From: Anaerolineae bacterium
GTDB taxonomy: Bacteria; Chloroflexota; Anaerolineae; Aggregatilineales; Phototrophicaceae
Length of the DNA: 64,000 nucleotides
Assembly: GCA_022824365.1 (NCBI GenBank)
Contig: JAJEAA010000014.1
Span: 54,466 to 118,465 of the forward strand
Direction of reading: 5' to 3'
Within the stretch, counting starts at the first letter, position 1, and each line of letters starts with the position of its first letter. The notes beneath the pieces are model-generated. The model ran no database searches and was not told the DNA's origin. It saw nothing but the letters and a program-made list of their open reading frames with translations. This document shows, piece by piece, positions 43,355 to 52,336 of this stretch. The position numbers and the translations under genes are program-made.

Positions 43355-45166
43355 ATGCCAGCAGAATATATTCATGTATCGGTGGCTTGGCCCTATGCCA
43401 ACGGCGACCTGCACATCGGTCATCTCGCCGGCGCTTACCTGCCCGCCGATATCTTCGCCCGCTATCATCGCCTGCGCGGCAACCACGTCCTGATGGTCAG
43501 CGGCTCGGATAGCCACGGCACGCCCATCACGGTCGAGGCGGACAAACGCGGCGTCTCCCCCCTTGAGGTATTCGAGCATTATCACGAGCGCTTCCTGCGA
43601 ACGCAGCAGCAGATCGGCGTCAGCTACGATCTCTTTACCCATACCGACACCGAGAATCACCACCGAGTCGCCCAGGACATTTTCACTCGTCTGCTCGAGC
43701 GCGGCTGCCTCTACAAAGAAAGGCAGACCCTGCTTTACAGCGAAAGCGAGAAACGTTTCCTGCCCGATCGCTATGTCGAAGGCGGCTGCTACATCTGCAA
43801 GTACCCGCATGCTCGCGGCGATCAATGCGATAACTGCGGCAACCTGATGGACGCCACCCAGCTCATCGAACCCCACAGCCGCAATAATCCAGATGACAAG
43901 CTCATCAAGCGCGAATCCGAACATTACTTCCTCGATCTCGCCAAGTTCACCGAGCCGATCCTCGAATACCTGGCCGCGCACGAACATCACTGGCGCCCCA
44001 ACGTCAGCCGCTTCAGCCAGAACTTCGTCAAAGACGGCTTGCGCGGACGACCCATCACCCGCGATATTGACTGGGGCGTGCGCGTGCCGCTAGAAGGCTG
44101 GGAAGACAAACGCCTCTACGTCTGGTTTGACGCCGTTATGGGCTACTTCACCGCCAGCATCGAATGGGCGCGGAACATCGGCCAACCCGATGCCTGGAAA
44201 AAATGGTGGTACAACCCGGAAGCCAAAATCTATAACTTCATCGGCAAGGACAATATCCCCTTCCACACCATCATCTGGCAAGCCGAACTGCTGGGCATCG
44301 ACGGCATCTACAACGAGGACGACCCGACCTACGGCGATATCCCGCTGCAACTGCCCTATGACGTGCCCGCCAACGAATTCATGAATATCGAGGGCCAGCA
44401 ATTCTCCACCTCGCGCAATTGGGCGGTCTGGCTGCCCGACTTGCTTGAGCGCTACCAAGCCGATGCCCTCCGCTTCTATGTCGCCCGCACCTTCCCCGAG
44501 CGCCAGGACAGCGACTTCTCCTGGGAAGGTTTCCTCGCCCGCGTCAACAACGAACTGCTGGCCGCCTGGGGCAATCTAGTCAATCGCATGTTGGGCTTCG
44601 CCTTCAAGCGCTTTGATGGCAAAGTGCCAGCCTGCGACAAGCTCAGTCCCGCGGACGAAGCGATCATTGCTGCGACCGAAGCCGGCTTCGAATCAGTCGG
44701 CGCGCTCCTGGAGCAGGTCCGCCCCAAAGAAGCGCTGGAAGAGACGCTGGCCCTGGCTCGCGAGGTCAACGGCTGGCTCAACGAACGCGAACCTTGGAAG
44801 ACGCTCAAAACCGATCCGGCCGATGCCGCCCGCTCGGTCTACACCGCCCTGCGCTGCATCGACAACCTCAAGATCCTCTTCGCCCCCTTCACGCCTTTCA
44901 GCTCGCAGCAGGTCCACGAGATGCTCGGCTACGACGGCCAACTCTTCGGCGACTTGAATATCGAAAACTACAGCGAAGAGAAGCGCGATCACCTGGCTCT
45001 GGTCTACGACGGAAGCGCCGCCATAGGGGAGTGGAAGGCGAGCGAACTCCAGCCCGGCCAAACACTACGTCAGCCCTCGCCGCTCTTCACCAAGCTCGAT
45101 CCCGAGATCGTCGAGCAGGAGCGGCAGTATCTGGGTCGGGAGCGGGTGGAGAATCCGATTCAGTAA
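43355..45166 (+). CDS. metG: Methionine--tRNA ligase
   Basis: This 603-residue class Ia synthetase charges tRNA-Met. It has the HIGH box in PYANGDLHIGHLAGAYLPAD (residues 11-30), a zinc-binding knuckle with CYICKYPHARGDQCDNCG (about residues 146-163), a KMSKS-equivalent FSTSRNW (about 348-354), and an anticodon-binding helical domain (about 400-560). It lacks the C-terminal tRNA-binding extension of some MetRS. GGGAGCAAG precedes the ATG. Transcription appears controlled by the leader attenuator upstream. Confidence 0.96.
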   Translation: MPAEYIHVSVAWPYANGDLHIGHLAGAYLPADIFARYHRLRGNHVLMVSGSDSHGTPITVEADKRGVSPLEVFEHYHERFLRTQQQIGVSYDLFTHTDTENHHRVAQDIFTRLLERGCLYKERQTLLYSESEKRFLPDRYVEGGCYICKYPHARGDQCDNCGNLMDATQLIEPHSRNNPDDKLIKRESEHYFLDLAKFTEPILEYLAAHEHHWRPNVSRFSQNFVKDGLRGRPITRDIDWGVRVPLEGWEDKRLYVWFDAVMGYFTASIEWARNIGQPDAWKKWWYNPEAKIYNFIGKDNIPFHTIIWQAELLGIDGIYNEDDPTYGDIPLQLPYDVPANEFMNIEGQQFSTSRNWAVWLPDLLERYQADALRFYVARTFPERQDSDFSWEGFLARVNNELLAAWGNLVNRMLGFAFKRFDGKVPACDKLSPADEAIIAATEAGFESVGALLEQVRPKEALEETLALAREVNGWLNEREPWKTLKTDPADAARSVYTALRCIDNLKILFAPFTPFSSQQVHEMLGYDGQLFGDLNIENYSEEKRDHLALVYDGSAAIGEWKASELQPGQTLRQPSPLFTKLDPEIVEQERQYLGRERVENPIQ

Positions 45167-45187
45167 CAGCCAACTCAGTTGATGCAG

Positions 45188-45208
45188 GGGCGACCCTTGG
45201 GGTCGTCC
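45188..45208. repeat. 9-3-9 hairpin related to the dispersed inverted repeat
   Basis: GGGCGACCC-TTG-GGGTCGTCC has the same 9-3-9 plan and GGGCGAC core as the repeats at 28399 and 61690, but lacks their longer flanks. It follows metG by 21 bases and could serve as its terminator. Confidence 0.6.
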
Positions 45209-45271
45209 ACGATCCCTTCATGATAACACGAGCACGTTAGTTGTGGCAGGTGCTCTCAGGTGCTCTATTGA

Positions 45272-46036
45272 TTACCTACCCAAAGGATAGTTTCCGAGGA
45301 TTTCCTGATAAACATAGTGGTCGACAAGTCCAGGTTTCAGCACGAATCCTGCAAACTCTTTGTATAGGGGAGTCAATAGGCACAGAAGTATCCTGCGTAA
45401 GTCCAACCTGACCTGCCTTACACTGTAACAATGTACTTGGCTAGGATATACGTCCGATTCGCTTTTATACACGGCGGTGTGTTCAAACCATCCGCGAGAC
45501 ATGTCAAGTCGGCGACCTGAAAGGCCAGAATAACTGAATGACGCGACGATATCTAGATTGTCACCGCACCAATCTGCCATATCGGCTGCGTATAGCAGCA
45601 TACAGCCTAAGTCACATATAGGTAACGTCAGGTCAAAGACAGTTCCCGGATCATGCCGATGCCATCTTTCGTCGAAGCCTATTCTGCGATAGACGTTGCC
45701 ACTGTAGAGAATACGCCCGTAATCGTATTGCGCAAACTTCCGAAGAAAATTGAATCTTACAGGATCGCCGCGCCAGCGCTCGAGTTCGTTTCTATCCTCT
45801 GTAGTGTAATACCAGTCGTCGCTGGAAAATGTGTGCCAGCCTTGAGGTCTGTTTGTTAGCGCATTTCCCAGGGATTCGTCTGAGATTGGATGCGTGAGCC
45901 CCAGTATAGAGACAGCGATCTCTCCAAACCCCGCCTTGAGCCTAGCGGGATCATCGTTCGGCAGTTCCTGCACAAGCTCGCGCCAACGATTGCGCGAATT
46001 CAACACAAAATCTTGGTGAAGTTCCTTGTAGGTCAT
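45272..46036 (-). CDS. Hypothetical protein, AT-richer than neighbours
   Basis: This 254-residue protein starts at ATG 46036 (MTYKELHQDFVLNSRNRW); an in-frame ATG at 46180 would add 48 residues that look non-coding and overlap a plus-strand promoter element. No named domain is recognised. The C-terminal half has W/Y-rich segments (GFDERWHRHDPGTVFDLTLP, CMLLYAADMADWCGDNLDIV, FSYSGLSGRRLDM) that recall effector domains attached to HTH proteins. Codon use is more AT-rich than the surroundings. It lies between metG and a secreted protein, perhaps a transferred gene. Confidence 0.5.
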   Translation of the reverse strand: MTYKELHQDFVLNSRNRWRELVQELPNDDPARLKAGFGEIAVSILGLTHPISDESLGNALTNRPQGWHTFSSDDWYYTTEDRNELERWRGDPVRFNFLRKFAQYDYGRILYSGNVYRRIGFDERWHRHDPGTVFDLTLPICDLGCMLLYAADMADWCGDNLDIVASFSYSGLSGRRLDMSRGWFEHTAVYKSESDVYPSQVHCYSVRQVRLDLRRILLCLLTPLYKEFAGFVLKPGLVDHYVYQEILGNYPLGR

Positions 46037-46346
46037 GTACGTTCCATTTCCATATCGTATTATCAGATCCAAAGAAATATACGCAGCACGAGCTAAGTAG
46101 TTGCACCCTCTTTCGCTAACAGGCTGCCTCCATGCTATACTCCCGCGAGCGGCTTGCACGCTACTATTAGCGTTGCCCATGCCTTGAAAGCCAGTGGTGT
46201 CGACACCATCGTATCCTCAACGAAGTGGTCTTATACATTCTGATCCGGCTCATTTGGAGAGATACAGCAGCCCCGTCTTGGCAAGTCAACTTGCTAGTCG
46301 AGCGAATGGCAGATGCGTTTCTGATAAGGTTGTAGGAGGTATTTTC

Positions 46347-47459
46347 ATGTCAACTTACGTACGTGTAGTTTTATGTCTCGTCTTGTTTGCCACCGTTACT
46401 GGCCAGATTGCATCGCAAGACGCCGCAATCTGTGAAGCATTGAGGGCAATAGACGCGACGCATGGAGACCAGTTCCGGTCTTACTTGAGTGATAAGGGTC
46501 TGGGTTGTTTGGAGCCAGCGATCACGCCAACACCCACCGCAATACCTGACTGTTTTGCGTCGGATTCTGCTTATCTGGCTGGGAGCATGAATATCCGTGC
46601 GGAAGCATCAGCCGCCAGTGAGAAGCTCGGGGTCGCGCTCGCTGGCACTTATGCGGTGAAGGGATCTGAGCAAAGGGACGACTATTGTTGGATAGAGATC
46701 GCCGACGGCTGGATCGCTCAGACCGCGAGAGTTACCCCCGCAACTATGCTGGAAAGTCAGACAACAGCCCGGGCTATATCGCAGCCCGACGGTTCTCAAG
46801 ATCAGACTCAAGCTAAAGAGCCGAGTCCGACTGCCGTGCCTGAGCCGGTGGAACTGTGGTCAAAAAGCGGCAATCAAGATAGCAAAAGCTCAGTCACACT
46901 GGATTTCACGCCCGGCCTGTACAAATTAAACGTGATAAGGGGTTGGCCATCTGGTCATGGTGGATTCGCCCGGCTCACAAACATCATCAGCCAGCCAACG
47001 GCTTGTATGATGCACAGAGACCATGACGTGACATTTCCAGCGACGCTGCGGATGGAACAGAATTGCAAGGTATACGCCACCTTGGAAACGGATCTCAGTA
47101 GCACCTACAGGGAGAGAACACGATCATGGAGCTTATCGATCACCAGAGAGTCAGATGCGCTTCCCCCTATTCCAGCGGCTGATGGATGGTCGGAGCAAGG
47201 CCGCGGGCCCGCGCAGCGGCCACTAGAGTTGTCATTCGAGCCGGGAATTTATCGCATCAGCGGTACCGGTGAAATGGGTGTGAAAAACATCTTCCTGCAT
47301 GAATGGTCGCCGGACCGCTGTACTGCGGAGGATTATGTGGATGTGCCGGATCAAATCAGGGTGTATTCTGTCTGTACAGTCAAGGGATCGCTCTGGTTCT
47401 GGGATCATTTGTGGGATCGTACTGGGAAGTGGTCGTACAGCATCGAAAAGCTGGAATGA
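46347..47459 (+). CDS. Secreted SH3b-type protein
   Basis: This 370-residue protein starts at ATG 46347 with an ideal GTAGGAGGT six bases upstream. It has a signal peptide (VVLCLVLFATVTGQIASQ), a short helical region, then an SH3b-like domain (DSAYLAGSMNIRAEASAASEKLGVALAG ... WIEIADGWIAQTARV in pieces). Two beta-rich repeats follow with 'FTPGLYKLNVIRGW' and 'FEPGIYRISGTGE', Cys pairs and 'WSLSI'/'WSYSI' ends. Composition is AT-richer than the core genes. A hairpin follows the stop. Likely exported and cell-wall bound. Confidence 0.72.
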   Translation: MSTYVRVVLCLVLFATVTGQIASQDAAICEALRAIDATHGDQFRSYLSDKGLGCLEPAITPTPTAIPDCFASDSAYLAGSMNIRAEASAASEKLGVALAGTYAVKGSEQRDDYCWIEIADGWIAQTARVTPATMLESQTTARAISQPDGSQDQTQAKEPSPTAVPEPVELWSKSGNQDSKSSVTLDFTPGLYKLNVIRGWPSGHGGFARLTNIISQPTACMMHRDHDVTFPATLRMEQNCKVYATLETDLSSTYRERTRSWSLSITRESDALPPIPAADGWSEQGRGPAQRPLELSFEPGIYRISGTGEMGVKNIFLHEWSPDRCTAEDYVDVPDQIRVYSVCTVKGSLWFWDHLWDRTGKWSYSIEKLE

Positions 47460-47482
47460 CGGCGGCTTGATGTAGCGGTGTA

Positions 47483-47502
47483 TGCACAACCCGTCGGTTG
47501 TG
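47483..47502 (+). terminator. Hairpin after the secreted SH3b-type protein gene
   Basis: GCACAACC-CGTC-GGTTGTGC is a perfect eight-base-pair stem with a four-base loop, 24 bases after the stop. It lacks a T run. Confidence 0.55.
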
Positions 47503-47676
47503 CCCTTGCCTGACCCGACTCCCGATTATGTTATTGTTTACCCATTCTTAACATCTTTAGAAGGAGATTAGGCTGCGCTGCTATCTATCTGGTTTCGTGT
47601 TTCTGGGTGATGGGGTCGCGCCACTTGGCTCGTCGAGACTGTAGTGCCCTGTTAGTCGCCAACACCCCCACCCCCA

Positions 47677-47691
47677 TGCTATACTCCCCCC
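47677..47691 (+). promoter_or_regulatory. Leaderless-type promoter TGCTATACTCCCCCC directly before btpA-like gene
   Basis: An extended -10 (TG-C-TATACT, 47677-47685) is followed by six C and then the ATG at 47692, so the start codon sits at the predicted +1. No -35 or ribosome-binding site is seen. The same TGnTAyACTCCC string precedes the metG leader and the 63.7-kb promoter. Confidence 0.55.
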
Positions 47692-48501
47692 ATGTCCTGG
47701 CTCAAATCCCACTTCCACACCCGCAAACCCATCATCGCCATGTGCCACCTGCGCGCCCTGCCCGGCGACCCCGGCTACGACCCTGACGGCGGCCTCGAAG
47801 CCATCATACAAGCCGCCCGCGCCGACCTCCACGCCCTGCAAACCGGCGGCGTCGACGCCATCATGTTCTCCAACGAAGCCAGCCTGCCCTATCTCACCCA
47901 AGTCGAGCCCATCACCAGCGCCTGCATGGCTCGCGTCATCGCCGAACTGCGCCCCGATATCGATCGTCCCTACGGCGTCAACGTGCTCTGGGACCCGAAA
48001 GCCTCCCTCGATGTCGCTATGGCTACTGGCGCCAGCTTCGTCCGCGAGATCTTCACCGGCGTCTACGCCAGCGATTACGGCCTCTGGAACACCAACTGCG
48101 GAGAGATCATCCGTCATCAGCATGCCATTGGCGCGGCTCATATCAAGCTGCTTTTCAACATCGTGCCCGAATCGGCTGTCTATCTCTCGAATCGCAACGT
48201 GGTCGATATCGCCGTATCGACCGTCTTCGTCGCCCAGCCCGACGCCCTCTGCGTCTCCGGTTTGACCGCCGGCGCCGAGACCTCCCGCGAGACCCTCAAG
48301 CGGGTCAAAGACGCCCTGCCCAAGACACCCGTCTTCGCCAACACCGGCGTCAACAGCAGCAACCTCGCCGATACCCTCGCCATCGCCGATGGCACAGTCA
48401 CCGGCACCGCCTTCAAGCGCGCCGGCCATATCTGGAACGAGGTGGATAGCGAGCGCGTCCGCGAGTTCATGCGCATCGCCCGCGCCCTCCGCGGCGGCTA
48501 G
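47692..48501 (+). CDS. BtpA/SgcQ family protein
   Basis: This 269-residue TIM-barrel protein of the BtpA/SgcQ family has the signature openings KPIIAMCHLRALPGDPGYDP and GGVDAIMFSNEASLPYLTQV (about residues 53-72), plus YGVNVLWDPKASLDVA, ASFVREIFTGVYASDYG and GTAFKRAG near the end. SgcQ-like members occur in sugar-catabolism operons; BtpA was linked to photosystem I stability in cyanobacteria. Here it heads a likely operon with an M29 peptidase, a broken ABC importer, an oxidoreductase and an FGGY kinase, which supports a carbohydrate role. Confidence 0.88.
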   Translation: MSWLKSHFHTRKPIIAMCHLRALPGDPGYDPDGGLEAIIQAARADLHALQTGGVDAIMFSNEASLPYLTQVEPITSACMARVIAELRPDIDRPYGVNVLWDPKASLDVAMATGASFVREIFTGVYASDYGLWNTNCGEIIRHQHAIGAAHIKLLFNIVPESAVYLSNRNVVDIAVSTVFVAQPDALCVSGLTAGAETSRETLKRVKDALPKTPVFANTGVNSSNLADTLAIADGTVTGTAFKRAGHIWNEVDSERVREFMRIARALRGG

Positions 48502-48506
48502 AGACC

Positions 48507-49577
48507 ATGGACCCGCGCTGGCGGCAGGTCGCCGATGTCCTGGTGCGATATTCGACCGCCGTGCAACCCGGCGAGCGCGTCATGATCGCCATGGGCGGCC
48601 TCGAAACCTACGACCTGACGCAAGCGGTCTACGAAAGCTGCATCAAAGCCGGCGCCTACCCGCAAGTGCAATTCCTCTCCGAGGCGCTGCGTCACGCCCT
48701 GCTCAAACATGGCAATGCCGACCAGCAGGGTTGGCTGCCCGAGATCGAAGCTTATGGCATGGATTGGGCTGATGTCTATTTCGGCTTGCGTGGCGGGTTT
48801 CCGCTCGACCTGTTTGACGATATCCCCGCGCCGGCTCTGGCCGCCAATCAAGCCGCCCAAGGCGCGATCTCGACGCTGCGCTGGCGGAAGACGCGCTGGT
48901 GCCTGGTTCGCCTGCCCAACGCCGCCCTCGCCCAAAACGCCGCTGTCGATCTGCCGACGCTCCAAGAGATGTTCTTCGCCGCCTGCCTGATGGACTATGA
49001 ATCGGCTTCCCCCAAATGGCATCGTCAAGCGCAGCGCTTGGGCGGCGCTGAACGGGTACGCATCATCGCTGGCGCTGAAACCGACTTGGAGTTCTCCGTC
49101 GCCGGGCGTCAGTGGCTGGTCTTCGACGGCAAAATCAACCTGCCCGATGGCGAAATCTACACCGCGCCCGTCAATGACAGCCTCAACGGCCGCATCCACT
49201 TCGATCTGCCGGCTGTCTTCGGCGGGAAGCTCATCCGCGATATCCGTCTGGAATGGCGCGATGGCGATCTCATTCAAGCCAGCGCCGCGACCAATCAAGA
49301 CTATTTGCGGCGCATTCTGAAGACCGACGCCGGCGCCAGCCGCCTCGGCGAGTTCGCATTTGGTATGAATCCGCACCTCAATCTGTATTGCATGGATATA
49401 CTCTACGACGAGAAAATCGGCGGCACGGTTCATCTGGCTCTGGGCCGAGCTTACCCGGAATGTGGCGGCTTGAATCAATCCAGCATACACTGGGACTTGG
49501 TGAAGGACCTGCGCCCGGAAGGCGCTGTTTATATTGATGGCGCGCCCGTGCTGGGCGAGGGTAGGCTGCTGATTTGA
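48507..49577 (+). CDS. M29 family (thermophilic) aminopeptidase
   Basis: This 356-residue protein has the M29 fold: an N-terminal LVRYSTAVQPGERVMIAMGG region and a C-terminal metal-binding part with GEFAFGMNPHLNL, EKIGGTVHLALGRAYPECGG and SSIHWDLVKDLR, matching the Glu, His and Asp ligands expected. It removes N-terminal residues from peptides, using two metal ions. It starts five bases after the BtpA-like gene. A ribosome-binding site is poor, so translational coupling is likely. Confidence 0.85.
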   Translation: MDPRWRQVADVLVRYSTAVQPGERVMIAMGGLETYDLTQAVYESCIKAGAYPQVQFLSEALRHALLKHGNADQQGWLPEIEAYGMDWADVYFGLRGGFPLDLFDDIPAPALAANQAAQGAISTLRWRKTRWCLVRLPNAALAQNAAVDLPTLQEMFFAACLMDYESASPKWHRQAQRLGGAERVRIIAGAETDLEFSVAGRQWLVFDGKINLPDGEIYTAPVNDSLNGRIHFDLPAVFGGKLIRDIRLEWRDGDLIQASAATNQDYLRRILKTDAGASRLGEFAFGMNPHLNLYCMDILYDEKIGGTVHLALGRAYPECGGLNQSSIHWDLVKDLRPEGAVYIDGAPVLGEGRLLI

Positions 49578-49656
49578 AGGCATCTTGAGGAGGCGCTTAT
49601 CGACAAAATCCGAACTATGCAATGCTCGTTTACCATCTAGCAAAAAGGAGTTCATA

Positions 49657-49824
49657 ATGTCGAAAAAAGGAATTAGCCGTCGTGACTTTCTCAAGGCCGG
49701 CGGTGGCGACGCCATCATGTTCTCCAACGAAGCCAGCTTGCCCTACCTCACCCAAGTCGAACCCGTCGTCAGCGCTAGAAAAGGGTGGGTAAGCGCCTTC
49801 GCGCAGGCTGCGAGACGTGGCTGA
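49657..49824 (+). pseudogene. Remnant: Tat signal of a substrate-binding protein joined to a BtpA-like fragment
   Basis: After AAGGAG, ATG 49657 opens MSKKGISRRDFLKAGG, a clear twin-arginine signal such as those of sugar-binding ABC lipoproteins. At about 49698 it switches to GDAIMFSNEASLPYLTQVEP, which copies residues 55-74 of the BtpA-like protein 1.9 kb upstream (about 68 bases at roughly 90 percent identity by eye). It then enters an unrelated frame ending at TGA 49824. The substrate-binding protein body is missing. Confidence 0.65.
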
Positions 49825-50037
49825 CTTGGATCTGTATGCTGATGAGCCGACGCAAAGCATTAGTGTGGGGAGCTATGCAACGAGTTTCCGAACCAAAATG
49901 TTTCTCCTTTTGTCCACCTTGCCCACTCCCCCCACTCTCAGCTGAATTGCATTTTTCTGAATATTGCGCTATAGTCCAATTGCTCATGAGCTAAGCGAAT
50001 TTTATCCACTTGCCTTTGACAATTTGGAGCAACGATT

Positions 50038-51652
50038 ATGTATAGGAAACTCTTGCCGATTCTTTTGTTAGTTTCGGCGTTCAGCGTTTTTGCCCCCCCC
50101 CCCTGTCCACGCCCAGCGAGAGCGACTAGCCAGCCCGATCAACCTGCAATTTAAAGATTATGTCTTCACCTGGGATCCCGTCCCCGACGCCAACCGCTAC
50201 CATGTCCGCTGGCGTACGCCCGGCGCCGACTGGCAAACCGTCCGCATATCACGAGTCCGCGCCGGTTACAGCTTCACCACCCTGCCCCTCAATGTCAATA
50301 TCTCCATGCAGGTGCGCGCCCTCGCCGCCTTGAACTCCAAGACCTATCGCCACAGCTTTTGGAGCAGCCTGCCGACATTCCAAGTAACCCAGCCCCGCGC
50401 CACTGTCACGCCCACGCCCGCCGATGACGATCAGATTGTCCGCGTCCCGGTCCAGCTCGAGCGATTGAGACGCCCGCGCAACGTGAGCTTCAGCGATGGC
50501 GTTCTGTCCTGGGATCCCGTCACCCACACCAACCGCTATCATATTCGCTGGCGAGCCGACAACGCACCTTGGCAGCATATTCACCTTCCGCGCCTGCGCA
50601 CCAGTTACGCCTTCTCCGTCCTCCCCGTCGATGTCAAGCTCACGATGCAAGTCCGCGCCCTGCCTATCGCCGATTCCAAAATCTATCGCAACAGCCTATG
50701 GAGCGCCGAAGAGAGTGTTACCATTCACAGCCCCACAGACACGCCTGAGCCTTCCAACACGCCAGAGCCGAGCAATACGCCTGTACCGCCCACGAATACG
50801 CCAATCCCGACCGAGACCCCTGTACCAACCGACACGGCCACCAGCACACCGCCCCCTCATTTGCCAGCCCCGCGCAATCTCAGGCATTCCTTCTTCACCG
50901 TGTCTTGGGATTCGGTCCCGGGCGCGGTTGAATACGGCATCCATGTCCGCGCGTCCGTCGGCGATCAGCCCATCACGTATATCGCCGGCAACAGCTATGA
51001 CATCCCCAACGGCCAAATCGGCGCCTCTTATTACATCGTTGTCCAATCCAGAGGCGACGGCATCGCTTTCGCCCGCAACAACGACTGGAGTGAGCGCTAC
51101 GTTGTCGAAATACATCCTACCGCCACGCCAACGGACACGCCCACCAATACGCCTGTGCCGACCGAAACGCCCCTGCCGACAGCGACCAATACCCCGGTGC
51201 CGCCCTCATTGACGCCCGTCCCGACCAACACGGCAGTTCCGCCCACGCAGCCGCCCAGCAACAATCGCCGAGACGATAACGACGACGATGACGACGACCC
51301 AGAACCATGCAAGAAAGACAGCGAGTCTTGGACCGAGTCAAGGACATCAGGGGGATGCACGGAAACCCGATCATGCGTCCGCTCCTGGCGTGTTTCCGGG
51401 CAATGCGAGACTGATGGCGGCACAAAATGCAGTGGCTGGGGAAATAGAAGCTGTCCCGAGCAGTGCGGCTGGTCAAATCGGTGGACAGAACGTCGAGAAG
51501 AAAGACACCCTGCAGGGCCTGCTAGTCCATGCCACATCAAGACTTACGCGCGGAGGCTTGGCACATGGACATGCACAAAAGACGGCAGGGAAACCAGCCG
51601 AAGTGATCGCGAAATTGCAGGCTGGAGTCTCGTCAGTACGCGCGATTGCTAA
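50038..51652 (+). CDS. Secreted three-FnIII surface protein with 11-C tract frameshift after the signal peptide
   Basis: ATG 50038 opens a signal peptide (MYRKLLPILLLVSAFSVFA) that runs into an 11-C tract (50093-50103). With eleven C the frame then closes after about 40 codons. With ten it would continue as APPPVHAQRERL into the long frame to 51652, placing a signal peptidase site (VHA/Q) right after the prolines. The mature part has three FnIII-like domains (about residues 30-110, 135-215 and 270-345 of the long frame), TPT-rich linkers, an Asp run (DDNDDDDDDPEPC), and a C-terminal domain with about 13 Cys and CGWSNRW, thrombospondin-like. Either phase-variable, or a sequencing error. Confidence 0.75.
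50093..50103. repeat. 11-base C homopolymer at the signal peptide junction
   Basis: Eleven C follow the signal peptide codons. At this length the signal peptide and the FnIII frame are out of register by one base. A ten-C (or thirteen-C) allele would join them. Confidence 0.9.
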
Positions 51653-51819
51653 TCTTGCGCGGAGCAGAGTACAATGAGCATGGAGAGACGAGCTAAGTTT
51701 TTGAGTGAACTCCTTCTTCCTGGCTTATCTCTCTTTCTCTTTCGGCAACTGGTTTCAAATCAAGGTCGTTGCATTCCGCCATCGCCGCTACAATGCTGGC
51801 AAAGCAGAGGAGACAAGCC

Positions 51820-52031
51820 ATGAGCCAACCGCCCGAACAACAAACCCTTGACCCGCAGGCCGCCATCGAAGACGCCGATCAAACCCTGGCATTCCTCAAA
51901 GCCGACATCCAGCAAGCGCGGAAGACACGGCGCGAACTGAAAAAGATATCGAAGCCCTGCGCGAGACCCGGACGCGGCTGATGCACGAGGTCGAGGAACT
52001 GTCCCACCTGCAAGATTCCATCGTTATCTGA
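51820..52031 (+). pseudogene. Small coiled-coil protein with an apparent -1 frameshift at AAAAAG
   Basis: ATG 51820 behind GGAGAC opens MSQPPEQQTLDPQAAIEDAD and a coiled coil to RRELKK, but the frame then ends at 51981 in SKPCARPGRG. A -1 shift at CTGAAAAAGATATC continues the coiled coil as DIEALRETRTRLMHEVEEL and ends at TGA 52031. A lost A or programmed slippage on GAAAAAG would both explain it. Coiled-coil continuity is good in the shifted frame. It directly abuts the permease fragment. Confidence 0.5.
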
Positions 52032-52336
52032 TTGCCGCCAATCGCTTCGCCGCTTTCTTCCGCATCATCATCCCCCTGGCTCTGCCCGGCATCATCGTCA
52101 CCTCCATGTTCACCTTCGTCTTCAGTTGGAATAATGTGCTCTTCCCGCTTGTTCTCAGCAAACAGAGCACCACCACGCTCCCCGTCGGTACAATCAGTTT
52201 CTTCGCCTCGACCGGCGTTTACTGGGGGCATATCGCCGCTACCGCCGTCGTCGCCATGCTGCCGCCCATGATCATCTTTCTGCTTCTGGGCCGCTATGTC
52301 GTGCGCGGCTTGACCTTCGGCGCAGTGAAAGGATAA
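52032..52336 (+). pseudogene. C-terminal fragment of a sugar ABC transporter permease
   Basis: The open frame starts abruptly at ANRFAAFFRIIIPLALPGI, the EAA-loop of a binding-protein-dependent permease, then gives IVTSMFTFVFSWNNVLFPLV and two more membrane segments, ending YVVRGLTFGAVKG. That is the normal C terminus of a CUT1-type permease. The first two thirds are missing, so no transporter can be built. The fragment sits eight bases ahead of the oxidoreductase gene, where the last permease of a sugar operon would be. Confidence 0.8.

Noticed and set aside
49825..49990. Possible gene scrap (DVADLDLYADEP... in one frame) after the Tat remnant
   Set aside because: Too short, no start signal, and not recognisable. 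Treated as part of the rearranged interval.
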